A stretch of DNA of 64,000 nucleotides from Sideroxydans sp. (GCA_013791855.1 VMTA01000011.1:1-64000), one strand, 5' to 3'. Numbered from the stretch's first letter, positions 7,635 to 16,554 are shown. Program-made: numbers and translations. Notes: generated by a model not told the origin, from the letters alone.

Positions 7635-8485
7635 GACAGGTTCTCCGACCAGCGCTCAGATTTAAACGCCGTCGCAATCGCCAGTGCGCGCGCTTCCATC
7701 AGAGCATCCTCATCAAGTTCCTCTGCATCGATGTCCTTGCACGCTGCGAGAGCGCGGTGCAGCAGCGCGGACTTTGGATAGCTTCTGCCTTCATAGCCCG
7801 GATAAGCGCGATAGTCGCAAGTACACAGCAGCAGCAATCTTTCGAAGCGCGCCATATCGGTGAAAGCACCCAGGCGATCCAGCATGGCCGCGACCGGACC
7901 GGCGCGCACTTCGGATGCGCGATGCACGCGTTCGCATTCAGCCAGTGCCAGCAGCGCAAGGTCGCGGCAGTCCTGCGGTAACTCGAAGCGTTCGCAGATC
8001 CTTTCGATACGTTCTCGTCCGCGCTCGATATGACAGTAGTGGACTGGCAGGTGTTGAGGTGGTGAATCGGATTTTCCGATATTCATCACCAGCGCGGCAA
8101 AGCGCACGGACAGTGGTGCATCGCATCGTGCGCTTTCGTCCAGCACGCGCAGCACATGACAACCGATATCGACCTGCTCGGGATCATTGGCGATCTGCGG
8201 CACGCCGAACAGCGCGGCGACCTCTGGCAACAGCACATGCAGAGCGCCGCAATCCAGCAGATTGCGCAACATATTGGAAGGGAACTGCGCCATCAACCCG
8301 GGCTGTAACTCCGGCCACACATCGTGCGTGGCGATACTGGCCAGCGCACCTGCGTTCACTTGCTGCAGCATGAGTGCTTTGCTTTCCGCATCCAGCACCG
8401 CATCGCTTTCTGCAGAAAGCGCTGCCAGCCGCAGGATGGTTAAGCCTGGCTCGGGGTTATGTAGGGAAAGCTTGCGGGCATTCAT
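7631..8485 (-). CDS. Degenerate HD-domain protein derived from CCA tRNA nucleotidyltransferase C-terminus
   Basis: The 284-residue protein aligns by eye with the C-terminal HD part of the E. coli-type CCA-adding enzyme: WPELQPGLMAQFPS, CGALHVLLPEVAALFGVPQ, VDIGCHVLRVLD, LSVRFAALV and LPQDCRDLALLALAECERVHRA are all in order. The nucleotidyltransferase head is absent. The HD metal motif, normally HDLGK, reads MNIGK (Met134-Asn135), so phosphohydrolase activity is probably lost. It sits 42 bases after nifM and overlaps the next gene by 4 bases, so it belongs to the nif operon. Its function is unknown; an RNA- or protein-binding role is possible. Confidence 0.75.
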   Translation of the reverse strand: MNARKLSLHNPEPGLTILRLAALSAESDAVLDAESKALMLQQVNAGALASIATHDVWPELQPGLMAQFPSNMLRNLLDCGALHVLLPEVAALFGVPQIANDPEQVDIGCHVLRVLDESARCDAPLSVRFAALVMNIGKSDSPPQHLPVHYCHIERGRERIERICERFELPQDCRDLALLALAECERVHRASEVRAGPVAAMLDRLGAFTDMARFERLLLLCTCDYRAYPGYEGRSYPKSALLHRALAACKDIDAEELDEDALMEARALAIATAFKSERWSENLS

Positions 8486-8527
8486 AGCATCAGCCCACCC
8501 ATCTGGAGACAGACGGGCAGATCGTGA

Positions 8528-9373
8528 TCACTTTGCGAGCAATACCTTCATCCACTGCTGCTGCACCGCACGCTTGCGCTTCTTCTCCAGCACTTTGCGG
8601 ATGGATGATTTCGCCTGCGCGAAATCCAGCACGCTGGCGGGGGTGATGGTGTCGCAGCGCAGCACATGGAAGCCGAGTTCGGATTCGATCACGTCGCTCA
8701 CTTCGCCCGCCTGCAGGGCGAACAATGCTTGCTCCAATTCCGGGAAGAGTTTGCCGCGCGGCAGATCGCCGAGTTTTCCGCCTTCCAGTGCGGTGGGACA
8801 TTCGGAATGTTTTAGTGCCTGTTCCTCGAATCGGGCCGGCTCTTTGCGCAAACGTATGGCGATCTCGGTGATGCGCTTGAGCGCCGCCTCGCGTGTGTTC
8901 TCGGGGATGGTCTCATTGATGGTGACCAGAATGTGGCGCGCCAGCCGTGTCTCCTGACGACGGAACTGGTCGGGGTGGTATTGGTAATACAGTTCCACGT
9001 CAGTATCGGTGACATGCTCGGCGAGCGTGCCGACCTTTTCCAGGATGGCTTCCACCCTGAGCTCCCGTTCCAGTGCTTCGGCGAACTCGGACTCGCTCAG
9101 ACCGTTGTTGGCCAGATCGTCGGCGAAATCGTCCTCGTTCTCGTAGCGGCCGCGTATCTCCTGCAGCGCGGACTTCAGCGTGGCGGGCGGCACCATCGCG
9201 TCGCGCGCTTCGGGCGCGGCAAGGATGCGTGCTTCGAGTTCGAACTGTTTCTGCGCCATGCTCTGCACGCGCTCGGTCTCGTCAGCTGCCAGTGCGGCAG
9301 GTGCTTTTCCGTACAGTTTCTGCGCGGCTTTCAGCGCGAGGTAGGCGACGCCGCTCTCGATCACTTCAGGCAT
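8528..9373 (-). CDS. nifM: NifM, peptidyl-prolyl isomerase for nitrogenase iron protein
   Basis: The 281-residue protein has an N-terminal helical region and a C-terminal parvulin domain (about 145-250; ARHILVTIN, SECPTALEGGKLGDLPRGKLFPELEQALF, GFHVLRCD). NifM is needed to fold and activate NifH. I chose the ATG at 9373, which overlaps the nifZ stop by 8 bases and gives the usual NifM length; an upstream extension of the frame would run through nifZ. It is in the same transcript as nifZ and nifW. Confidence 0.93.
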   Translation of the reverse strand: MPEVIESGVAYLALKAAQKLYGKAPAALAADETERVQSMAQKQFELEARILAAPEARDAMVPPATLKSALQEIRGRYENEDDFADDLANNGLSESEFAEALERELRVEAILEKVGTLAEHVTDTDVELYYQYHPDQFRRQETRLARHILVTINETIPENTREAALKRITEIAIRLRKEPARFEEQALKHSECPTALEGGKLGDLPRGKLFPELEQALFALQAGEVSDVIESELGFHVLRCDTITPASVLDFAQAKSSIRKVLEKKRKRAVQQQWMKVLLAK

Positions 9374-9836
9374 GGTTCGCCTCCTTGCTGTCGTCGTATA
9401 CATGCACCGCCTCGATCGTCGCTTCCGGCACTTGCAACACATGATCGTGGAAGATGACCTGATACTGCACACCACCGTCCTCATCGCGCAACACTTTCAG
9501 AACCTCGCCTTCCATGCCCGGCGTGGCGCGTACCTCGCCGCCCACGACCAGTGTGATCTTGCTGCGTACTTTCTCGCGGCTCTCGTATTTGCTGGGCACC
9601 CAGGGTTCGTCGATGCAGATCAGTTCCTCTTCGCGAAAGCCGACGATCTTGTCCTGCTCAAGGAAGTTGACGGTGTAGATCAACTGGTCCTGCAGAAAAG
9701 TGCCAACATTCATCACGAAACCGGTCGAGCCGCGACGGATCAGCAGCGTGCCGATATCCACGCCGGGGTATGTGCCGTCGTTGCGCACATTGCGCACGAT
9801 GCGGACTTCGTCGCCGAATTCGAATTTAGGCAGCAT
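9366..9836 (-). CDS. nifZ: NifZ, P-cluster maturation protein
   Basis: The 156-residue protein has two NifZ/SH3-like beta segments, FEFGDEVRIVRNVRNDGTYPG near the N-terminus and a second around GGEVRATPGMEGEVLKVL. NifZ helps form the second P-cluster of the MoFe protein. Its start overlaps the nifW stop by 11 bases and its end overlaps nifM by 8, in keeping with tight coupling. The nifW-nifZ-nifM order is the one in Azotobacter vinelandii. Confidence 0.94.
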   Translation of the reverse strand: MLPKFEFGDEVRIVRNVRNDGTYPGVDIGTLLIRRGSTGFVMNVGTFLQDQLIYTVNFLEQDKIVGFREEELICIDEPWVPSKYESREKVRSKITLVVGGEVRATPGMEGEVLKVLRDEDGGVQYQVIFHDHVLQVPEATIEAVHVYDDSKEANHA

Positions 9837-10164
9837 CTTTCTTGTTCACAGTGATGGAAGTGAGCGGCACGAACTTCGTCTGCGGTTCGTGCATATGGAA
9901 AACTTTGAACACCTTCTCGGTGAGCGCATCTGACTCGACGAAATCCTGATACGCCTTGGTCAGCAGGCGCGTGTAGACCTCGCGCTGTGCGGCCTCGTCT
10001 TCCGGCAATGCTTCCTTGCTCAGGTAGTTGTGATAACGCTGCAGGATGTGCAGACGATTCACGTGCACCACTGATGGATCGAAATCGATTTCGAAGTAGT
10101 TCAGGAAATCCTCGGCGGATACCAGATCCTCCATGGCTTCTTCCAGAGTCAGATCGTCAGTCAT
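9826..10164 (-). CDS. nifW: NifW, nitrogenase stabilising/protective protein
   Basis: The 112-residue product contains the NifW signature: SAEDFLNYFEIDFDP, VVHVNRLHILQRYHNYL and AYQDFVESDALTEKVFKVF. NifW associates with the MoFe protein during its maturation and helps protect it from oxygen. The ATG at 10164 shares one base with the stop of the TPR gene (TGATG); a GTG three bases earlier is the alternative. It overlaps nifZ downstream. Confidence 0.95.
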   Translation of the reverse strand: MTDDLTLEEAMEDLVSAEDFLNYFEIDFDPSVVHVNRLHILQRYHNYLSKEALPEDEAAQREVYTRLLTKAYQDFVESDALTEKVFKVFHMHEPQTKFVPLTSITVNKKDAA

Positions 10165-10676
10165 CACATATTCCTTTCTTCATGTTCTACTTCACTCACC
10201 ACTTCCAGCAGCGCCTTGCCGCCGATGCGGTCGTGGCTATCCAGTTGCACCAACTTCTCCAGCATCGCCCGGCCTGTCTCGCGATTGCCCAGACGCAGAT
10301 TGATATAGCCCGCCGCCTTCAGCACCATCAGGTAGAAGCGCACCAGCCCCATCGAACGCATCACACCCGCACCGACGTTCTCTTCGCGCAGATAGACCCA
10401 GGTATCGGGAAACTCCAGTCGCCGACCGACTACTGCCAGCGCGCTCTCGGCCACCAGCAGCGCATCGTCCAGCCTATGCTGATAGAAGTAGTAGCGATAC
10501 AGCGCGACCAACACCATCAGATGTTGCGGCGCCATCAGGTTGGCACGCAGCAGATAGCCCTCACTCTCTTCGCTGCCGTAGGTATCCGCCGCCTGCACCA
10601 GCAGGCGTGCGACATCCTGTGCCAATGGTTCGTCGAAATACAGTTCGGCTTGGTCGAAATCCAGCAGGTCCATCAT
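10164..10676 (-). CDS. TPR-like protein of nif operon (Azotobacter orf8 position)
   Basis: The 170-residue protein is helical, with tetratricopeptide-like stretches ([20 protein letters not shown] and [20 protein letters not shown]). The start at 10676 overlaps the cysE stop as ATGA. It occupies the place of the uncharacterised orf8 between cysE and nifW in Azotobacter vinelandii, and I believe it is the counterpart, though this rests on synteny and a general TPR look. It is likely to mediate protein contacts during nitrogenase assembly (inference). Confidence 0.8.
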   Translation of the reverse strand: MMDLLDFDQAELYFDEPLAQDVARLLVQAADTYGSEESEGYLLRANLMAPQHLMVLVALYRYYFYQHRLDDALLVAESALAVVGRRLEFPDTWVYLREENVGAGVMRSMGLVRFYLMVLKAAGYINLRLGNRETGRAMLEKLVQLDSHDRIGGKALLEVVSEVEHEERNM

Positions 10677-11455
10677 TCTTTCCTCAATTGGCGCGCCACT
10701 TCCGTGCCGCACAGATCATCCGCTTCGCAGGTGTGGCATTGCCCGTCCACCGGCTCACCCTGTTTGCGCAACTGCCCTTCCAGCACTTCGATGCGCTCCA
10801 TCAGGCAGGCGATGGCGCGGCCGACCGGATCGGGGATAAGGTGGTGGTCGAGGTTGATGCCGTAGATGTTGTTCGAGTCCGCCTCTTCGGTACGCAGCAC
10901 GATGCGGCCCGGGATACCGACCACGGTGCGATGTGCAGGCACATCTTTCACCACCACCGAGTTGGCACCCACGCGCACGTTTTCGCCCAGTGTGATCGCG
11001 CCCAGTATCTTTGCACCCGCGCCGATCACCACACCGTCTGCCAGGGTCGGATGGCGTTTGCCCTTGTTCCAGGTGGTGCCGCCCAGGGTCACGCCGTGAT
11101 ACAGCGTCACGTCATTGCCGATCTCGGCCGTCTCGCCGATCACCACACCGGCGCCGTGATCGATGAAGAAACGGCGGCCGATGGTGGCACCGGGATGGAT
11201 ATCGATGTTGGTGAGCAGGCGCGCGAACCAGCCCAGCAGGCGCGCCAGATAACGCAGCTTCATGCTCCACAGTTTGTGCGCGATACGCTGCAGCAGGATG
11301 GCGTGCACACCGGGATAGGTGGTCAGCACTTCGAAGCGCGAACGCGCGGCCGGATCGCGCTGGAACACGCAGCGCACATCCTCGCGCAGCAACTGCAACA
11401 GCGATGGCAGGGACGGCTTTTCAAGCTCAACGGTGGCGGTCATCGTATCGTTCAT
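10673..11455 (-). CDS. cysE: Serine O-acetyltransferase (nif-linked CysE)
   Basis: The 260-residue enzyme acetylates serine with acetyl-CoA, the first step of cysteine synthesis. It has the SAT N-terminal helices, then left-handed beta-helix hexapeptide repeats (about 115-200; [52 protein letters not shown]) including the catalytic-type [10 protein letters not shown]. It lies between nifV and the TPR gene. In nif clusters this copy (also called nifP) supplies extra cysteine for NifS. A C-terminal extension with [10 protein letters not shown] is unusual and could bind metal. Confidence 0.92.
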   Translation of the reverse strand: MNDTMTATVELEKPSLPSLLQLLREDVRCVFQRDPAARSRFEVLTTYPGVHAILLQRIAHKLWSMKLRYLARLLGWFARLLTNIDIHPGATIGRRFFIDHGAGVVIGETAEIGNDVTLYHGVTLGGTTWNKGKRHPTLADGVVIGAGAKILGAITLGENVRVGANSVVVKDVPAHRTVVGIPGRIVLRTEEADSNNIYGINLDHHLIPDPVGRAIACLMERIEVLEGQLRKQGEPVDGQCHTCEADDLCGTEVARQLRKE

Positions 11456-11464
11456 GTCGATCCC

Positions 11465-12628
11465 CTAGTGCGCCATCACGCCGGGCTCGCTGCGCCCGCC
11501 GTGATGTTGGCCGATGAACTTCTGGTAGATGAACAGCAGCTCCTGATCGGCCGGCGAACGCTTGGCGCGCTCGGCGAAGCTGCGGATATCCGGCAGCAGT
11601 GCGCGCGCTTCGGCCTGACTCAGGTTCAGCCCCATGTTGGCGTAGGCGGCGATGATGCCGTGCGCGCCGGAATGTTTGCCGAGCACCAGTTTGTGCTGAC
11701 GGCCGACTTCGACCGGGTCGTAACCCTGATAGGTGTCGGGATCTTTGAGCAAACCGTCGACGTGGATGCCCGCTTCATGGGTGAACACGCCCTCGCCCAC
11801 CACGCTCTTCTGCCACGGCACGGGGCGGCCGGAGGCGGCGGCGACCAGCTGCGACAGTTCGGTGAAATGAGTCAGGTCGATGCCGGTGTCCATGCCGTAC
11901 AGCTTCTTCAGACCGAGCGCCACTTCTTCCAGCGGCGCATTGCCCGCGCGTTCGCCCAGTCCGTTCACCGTGGTGTTGATGTGGGTCGCACCGGCCAGCG
12001 CGGCGGCCAGACTGTTGGCAGTGGCCAGCCCAAGATCGTCGTGCGCATGCATCTCGATCTCCATGTCGCACACGCTGCGTATCGAGGAGATCACCTTGTG
12101 CACGCCGAACGGCTCCATCACGCCCAAGGTGTCGGCGAAGCGCAAGCGCTGCGCACCTGAGGCCTGCGCGATCTCGGCCACTTTCAGCAGGAATTCAGGA
12201 TCAGCACGCGAGGCATCCTCGCAGCCGACGATGACACTACAGCTCTGCTCACGTGCGAACGACACCATGTCCATGATGGTCTCCAGCACCCAGTCGCGGT
12301 CTCGTCCCAATTTTTTCTTGATGTGGATGTCCGACACCGGGATGGACAGGTCGAGCATGTGCACATCGACCTGTTCCGCGGCGAGGATGTCTTCCTTGTG
12401 CATGCGGCACCAGGCGATCAGTTTCGCGTTCAGGCCGAGTGCCGCCACGGCATTGATCGCATCGCGCTCCACCTCGCCCATGGCCGGGATGCCGACTTCC
12501 AGTTCCGGCACGCCGAGCGCATCGAGCTTGCGTGCGATGTCCAGTTTCTCCTCCAGCGTGAACGCCACCCCGGCGGTCTGTTCGCCGTCGCGCAGGGTGG
12601 TGTCATCGATGGTGATGAAGCGGGACAT
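11465..12628 (-). CDS. nifV: NifV, homocitrate synthase
   Basis: The 387-residue enzyme condenses acetyl-CoA with 2-oxoglutarate to homocitrate, the organic ligand of FeMo-cofactor. It carries the DRE-TIM motif [11 protein letters not shown] near the N-terminus, the HAHDDLG metal site and [13 protein letters not shown]. The ATG at 12628 has a GAGGTTG ribosome site; an in-frame TTG two codons earlier is less likely. It follows a 35-codon ORF after nifS and leads into cysE by 9 bases. Confidence 0.95.
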   Translation of the reverse strand: MSRFITIDDTTLRDGEQTAGVAFTLEEKLDIARKLDALGVPELEVGIPAMGEVERDAINAVAALGLNAKLIAWCRMHKEDILAAEQVDVHMLDLSIPVSDIHIKKKLGRDRDWVLETIMDMVSFAREQSCSVIVGCEDASRADPEFLLKVAEIAQASGAQRLRFADTLGVMEPFGVHKVISSIRSVCDMEIEMHAHDDLGLATANSLAAALAGATHINTTVNGLGERAGNAPLEEVALGLKKLYGMDTGIDLTHFTELSQLVAAASGRPVPWQKSVVGEGVFTHEAGIHVDGLLKDPDTYQGYDPVEVGRQHKLVLGKHSGAHGIIAAYANMGLNLSQAEARALLPDIRSFAERAKRSPADQELLFIYQKFIGQHHGGRSEPGVMAH

Positions 12629-12638
12629 GATCAACCTC

Positions 12639-12746
12639 TCAATCCACGATCAAAAGAATGGCGCAGCTCATCCACATGGCGAACAGCGCGACGCCGACCT
12701 GCGTCGTCTCGTGTGTCTGCTTGATGGCTTTGCTCAGGGTCTTCAT
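12639..12746 (-). CDS. 35-aa single-pass membrane microprotein between nifS and nifV
   Basis: This small reading frame starts with an ATG that overlaps the nifS TGA as ATGA and ends 10 bases before nifV. The product begins [16 protein letters not shown], a polar and basic segment, followed by an 18-residue hydrophobic stretch ([18 protein letters not shown]) and a final Asp. Translational coupling with nifS and the well-shaped membrane segment argue that it is a real gene. I know of no named nif gene here. Possible roles are membrane anchoring or regulation of cluster-assembly proteins, both speculative. Confidence 0.65.
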   Translation of the reverse strand: MKTLSKAIKQTHETTQVGVALFAMWMSCAILLIVD

Positions 12747-13942
12747 GCGTAAGTAGGCGCGAACGCCTCCTCTTTGGGGCCGTCACCTTCCCAGTATGGC
12801 GACAGCTTGCGCAGTTGCGCGATGATCTCCGGCACCACGGCGATGACGCGATCCACTTCGGCTTCGGTGCTATAACGCGACAACGAGAAGCGCACCGTGC
12901 CGTGTGCGGCGGTGTAGGGGATGCCCATCGCGCGCATCACGTGCGAAGGTTCCAGCGAACCGGAAGTGCAGGCGGAACCGGAACTGGCCGCGATGCCGAA
13001 CTTGTTCAGCAACAACAGGATCGCTTCGCCTTCGATGAACTCGAACGCGATGTTGCATGTGTTGGGCAGACGATCGTCCGGGTTACCGGTGACGAAGGAA
13101 CGCGGCACTTTGGCGAGGATGCCCGTTTCCAGTTTGTCGCGCAGGCGCTTCACCTCGGTGTTCTCGTGATGCATCGCTTCCATCGCCATCTCGGCAGCCT
13201 TGCCCAGGCCGACGATGGAGGTGGTGTTCTCGGTACCGGCACGACGACCGCGCTCCTGATGACCACCGCGCAGCAGCGGACGGAAGCGCACACCGCGCTT
13301 CAGATAGAGCACGCCGATGCCCTTAGGCGCGTGCAGTTTGTGACCGGACACGGACAGCATGTCAATCTTGGTGTCTTTCAGGTTCAGCGGCACTTTACCG
13401 ACGGCTTGCACCGCGTCGGTGTGGAACATGGCACCGGCCGCATTCGCCAGCTCGGCCATCTCGACCACGGGGAAGAAAGTGCCGGTCTCGTTGTTCGCCC
13501 ACATCACCGACACGACAGCAGTCTGGTCACTGAGCAGCTTCTTGTACTCTGCCAGATTCAGACGACCCTTTTCATCCACGGGGAGGTAATGCACCTTGTA
13601 GCCGTCCTTCTCCAGCCAAGTGCACAGCGTGAGCACGGCAGGATGTTCGACCGTGGTGGTGATGATCTCCTTGCGTTCCGGTTGCGCTTTCAATGCCGAC
13701 AGGATGGCAGTGGAATCCGACTCGGTACCGCAGGAAGTGAAGATGATCTCGGAGTCATGTTCTGCACCGAGCAGCTCTTGCACTTGCATGCGTGCCTTCT
13801 TGATCGCCAGACCGACTTTGTTGCCGAAGCTGTGCATCGACGACGGATTGCCGAACTGCTCGGTGAAGTAAGGCAGCATGGCCTCAACCACCTTCTCATC
13901 CACACGGGTGGTGGCGTTGTTGTCGAAATATATGCCTTCCAT
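12743..13942 (-). CDS. nifS: NifS, nitrogenase cysteine desulfurase
   Basis: This PLP enzyme of 399 residues releases sulfur from cysteine for Fe-S cluster building on NifU. PLP lysine is Lys202 (SVSGHKLH) and the active-site cysteine is Cys325 (SSGSACTSGS), the same numbers as in Azotobacter vinelandii NifS, which supports the start at 13942. AAGGAG sits 6 bases before this ATG but directly abuts an ATG two codons earlier. nifU lies 10 bases upstream. The stop overlaps the next small ORF. Confidence 0.97.
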   Translation of the reverse strand: MEGIYFDNNATTRVDEKVVEAMLPYFTEQFGNPSSMHSFGNKVGLAIKKARMQVQELLGAEHDSEIIFTSCGTESDSTAILSALKAQPERKEIITTTVEHPAVLTLCTWLEKDGYKVHYLPVDEKGRLNLAEYKKLLSDQTAVVSVMWANNETGTFFPVVEMAELANAAGAMFHTDAVQAVGKVPLNLKDTKIDMLSVSGHKLHAPKGIGVLYLKRGVRFRPLLRGGHQERGRRAGTENTTSIVGLGKAAEMAMEAMHHENTEVKRLRDKLETGILAKVPRSFVTGNPDDRLPNTCNIAFEFIEGEAILLLLNKFGIAASSGSACTSGSLEPSHVMRAMGIPYTAAHGTVRFSLSRYSTEAEVDRVIAVVPEIIAQLRKLSPYWEGDGPKEEAFAPTYA

Positions 13943-13952
13943 GTTCATCTCC

Positions 13953-14843
13953 TTAGGGGTTACATGAGGCGCGGCTCAATGCCCCTGCCTTGGTCGGCAC
14001 GATCTTGATGAACTCTTTTAGTTCTTCCATCAGCTTCTGTTGGATACCTTGCAGCGTGAGTGCTTCCATCTGGCAACCGGCGCAGGCACCGGTCATGCTG
14101 ACGTAGATGGTTTTGCCGTCCACATCGAGCAGTTCGATGTCGCCGCCGTCGCGTTTCAGTTGCGGCCGCACCGATTCCAGCACTGCTTCGATCTTCTTGA
14201 TGCGCTGCAGATTGGTCATGCCGACAGGCTTGGCCTCTTCCTTGGCAGGTGTGCCGGGCTTGAAGCTTTCGCCGCGCTCCGCCATCACCTTCACCAGGAT
14301 CTCCTCGATGCCTTCGTGGCAGGAGGAGCAACCGCCGCCCGCCTTGGTGTAGTTGGTCACGTCCTCCACACTGCATAGTTCATTGGCGCGGATGGTGTCT
14401 TCGATCATCACGGCGTCGATGGCAAAGCATTTGCAGATCAGCGCACCTTCTTCGTGATCGTCACTCCACACTTCACCGCGATAGTTGGCGATAGCGGCTT
14501 GCAGTGCTTCGCGTCCCATCACCGAGCAGTGCATCTTTTCCGGTGGCAGACCGTCGAGGTAGTCGGCGATGTCCTGGTTGCTCACCTTGAGCGCCTCGTC
14601 CAGCGTCTTGCCCTTGACCATCTCGGTCAACGCGGAAGAAGAAGCGATGGCCGAGCCGCAACCGAAGGTCTGGAAATGCGCATCAAGGATGATGTCCGTC
14701 TCCGGCTCCACCTTGAGCATCAGACGCAGCGCGTCACCGCAGGAGATCGAGCCGACATCGCCCACACCGTTGGCGTCTTCCAGCACACCGGCGTTGCGCG
14801 GTTGAAAGAAGTGTTCTTTGACTTTTTCAGAGTAGTCCCACAT
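13953..14843 (-). CDS. nifU: NifU, Fe-S cluster scaffold
   Basis: The 296-residue protein has all three NifU parts: an IscU-like domain (Cys35, Cys62, Cys106), a central 2Fe-2S ferredoxin-like domain (Cys137, Cys139, Cys172, Cys175) and a C-terminal Nfu domain with CAGC (Cys254, Cys257). It assembles clusters with sulfur from NifS and passes them to nitrogenase components. It follows iscA by 10 bases in the same transcript. Confidence 0.97.
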   Translation of the reverse strand: MWDYSEKVKEHFFQPRNAGVLEDANGVGDVGSISCGDALRLMLKVEPETDIILDAHFQTFGCGSAIASSSALTEMVKGKTLDEALKVSNQDIADYLDGLPPEKMHCSVMGREALQAAIANYRGEVWSDDHEEGALICKCFAIDAVMIEDTIRANELCSVEDVTNYTKAGGGCSSCHEGIEEILVKVMAERGESFKPGTPAKEEAKPVGMTNLQRIKKIEAVLESVRPQLKRDGGDIELLDVDGKTIYVSMTGACAGCQMEALTLQGIQQKLMEELKEFIKIVPTKAGALSRASCNP

Positions 14844-14853
14844 GGCTGTCCCC

Positions 14854-15177
14854 TTATGCTGAGAATGAAGAGCCGCACGCGCAGCTGGCGCTGGCGTTCG
14901 GATTTTCGAATTTGAAACCGCTGCCGGTCAGGCTTTCCACGTAGTCCACCGTCACACCTTCCAGCAAGGGAGCGGACAGCGGATCGACCAGCAGAGTGAC
15001 GCCGCCGATCGCAACGACGACATCGTCTTCGCTCTTAGCTTCTTCCAGCGACATGCCGTACTGGAATCCGGAACAGCCGCCGCCGGAGATGGCGATGCGC
15101 AATCCGGCGACTGGCTCGGCTGCGCCTTTGATGAACCGTTCCACAGCAGTGACGGCGGTTGGGGTGAGGGTGATCAT
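14854..15177 (-). CDS. iscA: IscA/HesB-type Fe-S carrier, first gene of nif operon
   Basis: The 107-residue A-type carrier has the three conserved cysteines Cys35 ([10 protein letters not shown]), Cys99 and Cys101 (CACGSSF). Such nif-linked proteins (IscAnif) hold or deliver Fe-S clusters or iron during nitrogenase maturation. It is the first gene downstream of the sigma-54 promoter at 15216-15231 and has an AAGGAGCC ribosome site. Confidence 0.94.
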   Translation of the reverse strand: MITLTPTAVTAVERFIKGAAEPVAGLRIAISGGGCSGFQYGMSLEEAKSEDDVVVAIGGVTLLVDPLSAPLLEGVTVDYVESLTGSGFKFENPNASASCACGSSFSA

Positions 15178-15215
15178 TGTCTGGCTCCTTGATTGGTTAC
15201 TTACGACCTATCAAG

Positions 15216-15231
15216 TGCAAGCTGTGTGCCA
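15216..15231 (-). promoter_or_regulatory. Sigma-54 (-24/-12) promoter of the nif operon
   Basis: On the minus strand the sequence TGGCACACAGCTTGCA matches the TGGCAC-N5-TTGC consensus, with GG and GC separated by exactly 10 bases. It lies about 40 bases upstream of the iscA start. Sigma-54 promoters of this type need an activator, here NifA, for which a site is present further upstream. Confidence 0.9.
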
Positions 15232-15325
15232 GCCCGCGCCAAAATGTTAATTCACTGTTTTATATGGGAGATATTTTGCAGATGCGCTCTACCCTGCTGT
15301 ATGGAACAAGACGGGAGGGGGGGCT

Positions 15326-15341
15326 TGTAGCGTTTGCGACA
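15326..15341. promoter_or_regulatory. NifA upstream activator site
   Basis: TGT-AGCGTTTGCG-ACA is a perfect TGT-N10-ACA NifA binding motif. It lies about 95 bases upstream of the -24 element, the usual distance for loop activation. A near match, TGT-N10-ACG, is at 15298-15313. The AT-rich stretch between site and promoter could bind IHF. Confidence 0.8.
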
Positions 15342-15344
15342 AGA

Positions 15345-15370
15345 CCCGCACGAACATAGTTTGTCGTGCG
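15345..15370. repeat. Stem-loop between tRNA-Pro and nif promoter
   Basis: Arms CCGCACGA and TCGTGCGG enclose a short loop, with outer partial complement between GACAAGAC and GTCTTG. It lies downstream of tRNA-Pro and could end its transcript, though no T-run follows. Confidence 0.45.
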
Positions 15371-15431
15371 GGGATCGTTGTCTTGCTTGGGGGGGATGAT
15401 AGGTTTTGAAGAAAGACCGACCAACTGAAAT

Positions 15432-15508
15432 TGGTCGGAGCGAGAGGATTCGAACCTCCGACCCCTGCGTCCCGAACGCAGTGCTCTACCAGGCTGAGCC
15501 ACGCTCCG
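15432..15508 (-). tRNA. tRNA-Pro (CGG)
   Basis: A full cloverleaf is visible on the minus strand: acceptor arms CGGAGCG/CGCTCCG, a D-loop with AGCCTGGTAGAGC, an anticodon stem CTGCG/CGCAG with loop TTCGGGA giving anticodon CGG, and a T-arm GGTTCGAATCC. Discriminator A and an encoded CCA end follow. It lies between the ispB-like gene and the nif promoter. tRNA genes are common integration sites, but no att duplication was seen. Confidence 0.96.
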
Positions 15509-15532
15509 AAGTGATGCTGAACTACCTTGCTG

Positions 15533-16495
15533 CTAAAACTGTCGCGTTGCCGCGAAGCGCGCCAATTCTAACAGAGCGCGTTTGAATTGAGTATCCGCCA
15601 AAGCAGAAATCGCGGCACATCCCGCCTCGGCTTCCTGCAACGCCTGTTGCCGCGTGAACTCCAAAGCGCCGGTCGCCTGGATGATGGCCTGCACTTCCGG
15701 CAGACGCGCCACGTCGCCCTCTTCGATGGCGGCACGCACCACGGCAGCCTGCTCGGGCGTACCGTGTTGCATGGCGTGGATCAGCGGCAGCGTCGGTTTG
15801 CCTTCGGCCAGATCGTCGCCCAGATGTTTGCCGGTCTGCGCCTCATCGGCGGAGTAGTCCAGCACGTCGTCGATCAACTGGAAGGCCGTACCCAAGTGCA
15901 TACCGTATTTCGCGGCGGCGGCTTCTTCCGCTGCCGAGGCCTTGCCGAGGATAGCGCCCAGCCGCATCGCCGCCTCGAACAGTTTGGCTGTCTTGCAATG
16001 GATGACGCGCATGTAGTTGGCCACATCCACATCGGCGTCGTGGCAGTTGAGCAGTTGCAGCACCTCGCCCTCGGCGATCACGTTGGTCGCATCGGCCAAC
16101 ACTTCCATCACGCGCATCTCGCCCGTTTCCACCATCATCTGGAACGCACGCGAATAAAGGAAGTCGCCCACCAGCACGCTGGCGGCATTGCCGAACAAGG
16201 CATTGGCGGTCTCGCGGCCACGGCGCAGTTCGGATTCGTCCACCACATCGTCGTGCAACAGGGTCGCGGTGTGGATGAACTCCACCACCGCCGCCAGATC
16301 ATGGTGATGTGTGCCCTTGTAGCCGAAAGCCTGTGCGGACATCAGCACCAGCGCAGGGCGCAAGCGCTTGCCACCGCTGTTGACGATGTATTCGCCGACC
16401 TGGTTGACCAGCACCACTTCGGAATGCAGACGTGCGCGGATCACCGCATCGACCGCGGCCATATCCGGCGCAAGCAACTCTTTCAGACTATCCAA
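15533..16495 (-). CDS. ispB: Polyprenyl (octaprenyl) diphosphate synthase
   Basis: The 320-residue trans-prenyltransferase makes the long isoprenoid side chain of ubiquinone from farnesyl and isopentenyl diphosphate. The two aspartate-rich motifs are present: DDVVD (in LLHDDVVDESELRRG) and DDVLD (in QLIDDVLDYSAD). Length matches IspB. It fits with ubiC, ubiA and a UbiH-like gene elsewhere in the window. The gene is followed by tRNA-Pro and preceded by the MFS gene with a 59-base gap. Confidence 0.92.
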   Translation of the reverse strand: MDSLKELLAPDMAAVDAVIRARLHSEVVLVNQVGEYIVNSGGKRLRPALVLMSAQAFGYKGTHHHDLAAVVEFIHTATLLHDDVVDESELRRGRETANALFGNAASVLVGDFLYSRAFQMMVETGEMRVMEVLADATNVIAEGEVLQLLNCHDADVDVANYMRVIHCKTAKLFEAAMRLGAILGKASAAEEAAAAKYGMHLGTAFQLIDDVLDYSADEAQTGKHLGDDLAEGKPTLPLIHAMQHGTPEQAAVVRAAIEEGDVARLPEVQAIIQATGALEFTRQQALQEAEAGCAAISALADTQFKRALLELARFAATRQF

Positions 16496-16554
16496 GGATC
16501 TCCCCTATCGGAACCGGCGCGTAGCGCGCTCTCTAAGTTTGGGCGCGCATTCTC

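Noticed and set aside
10607-12160. 517-codon plus-strand frame across cysE and nifV
   Set aside because: It lies opposite two certain genes and shows histidine/glutamine-rich shadow composition.
15432-15508. tRNA-Pro as an integration site of the nif island
   Set aside because: No partial copy of the tRNA 3' end, integrase or att repeat was found in the window.
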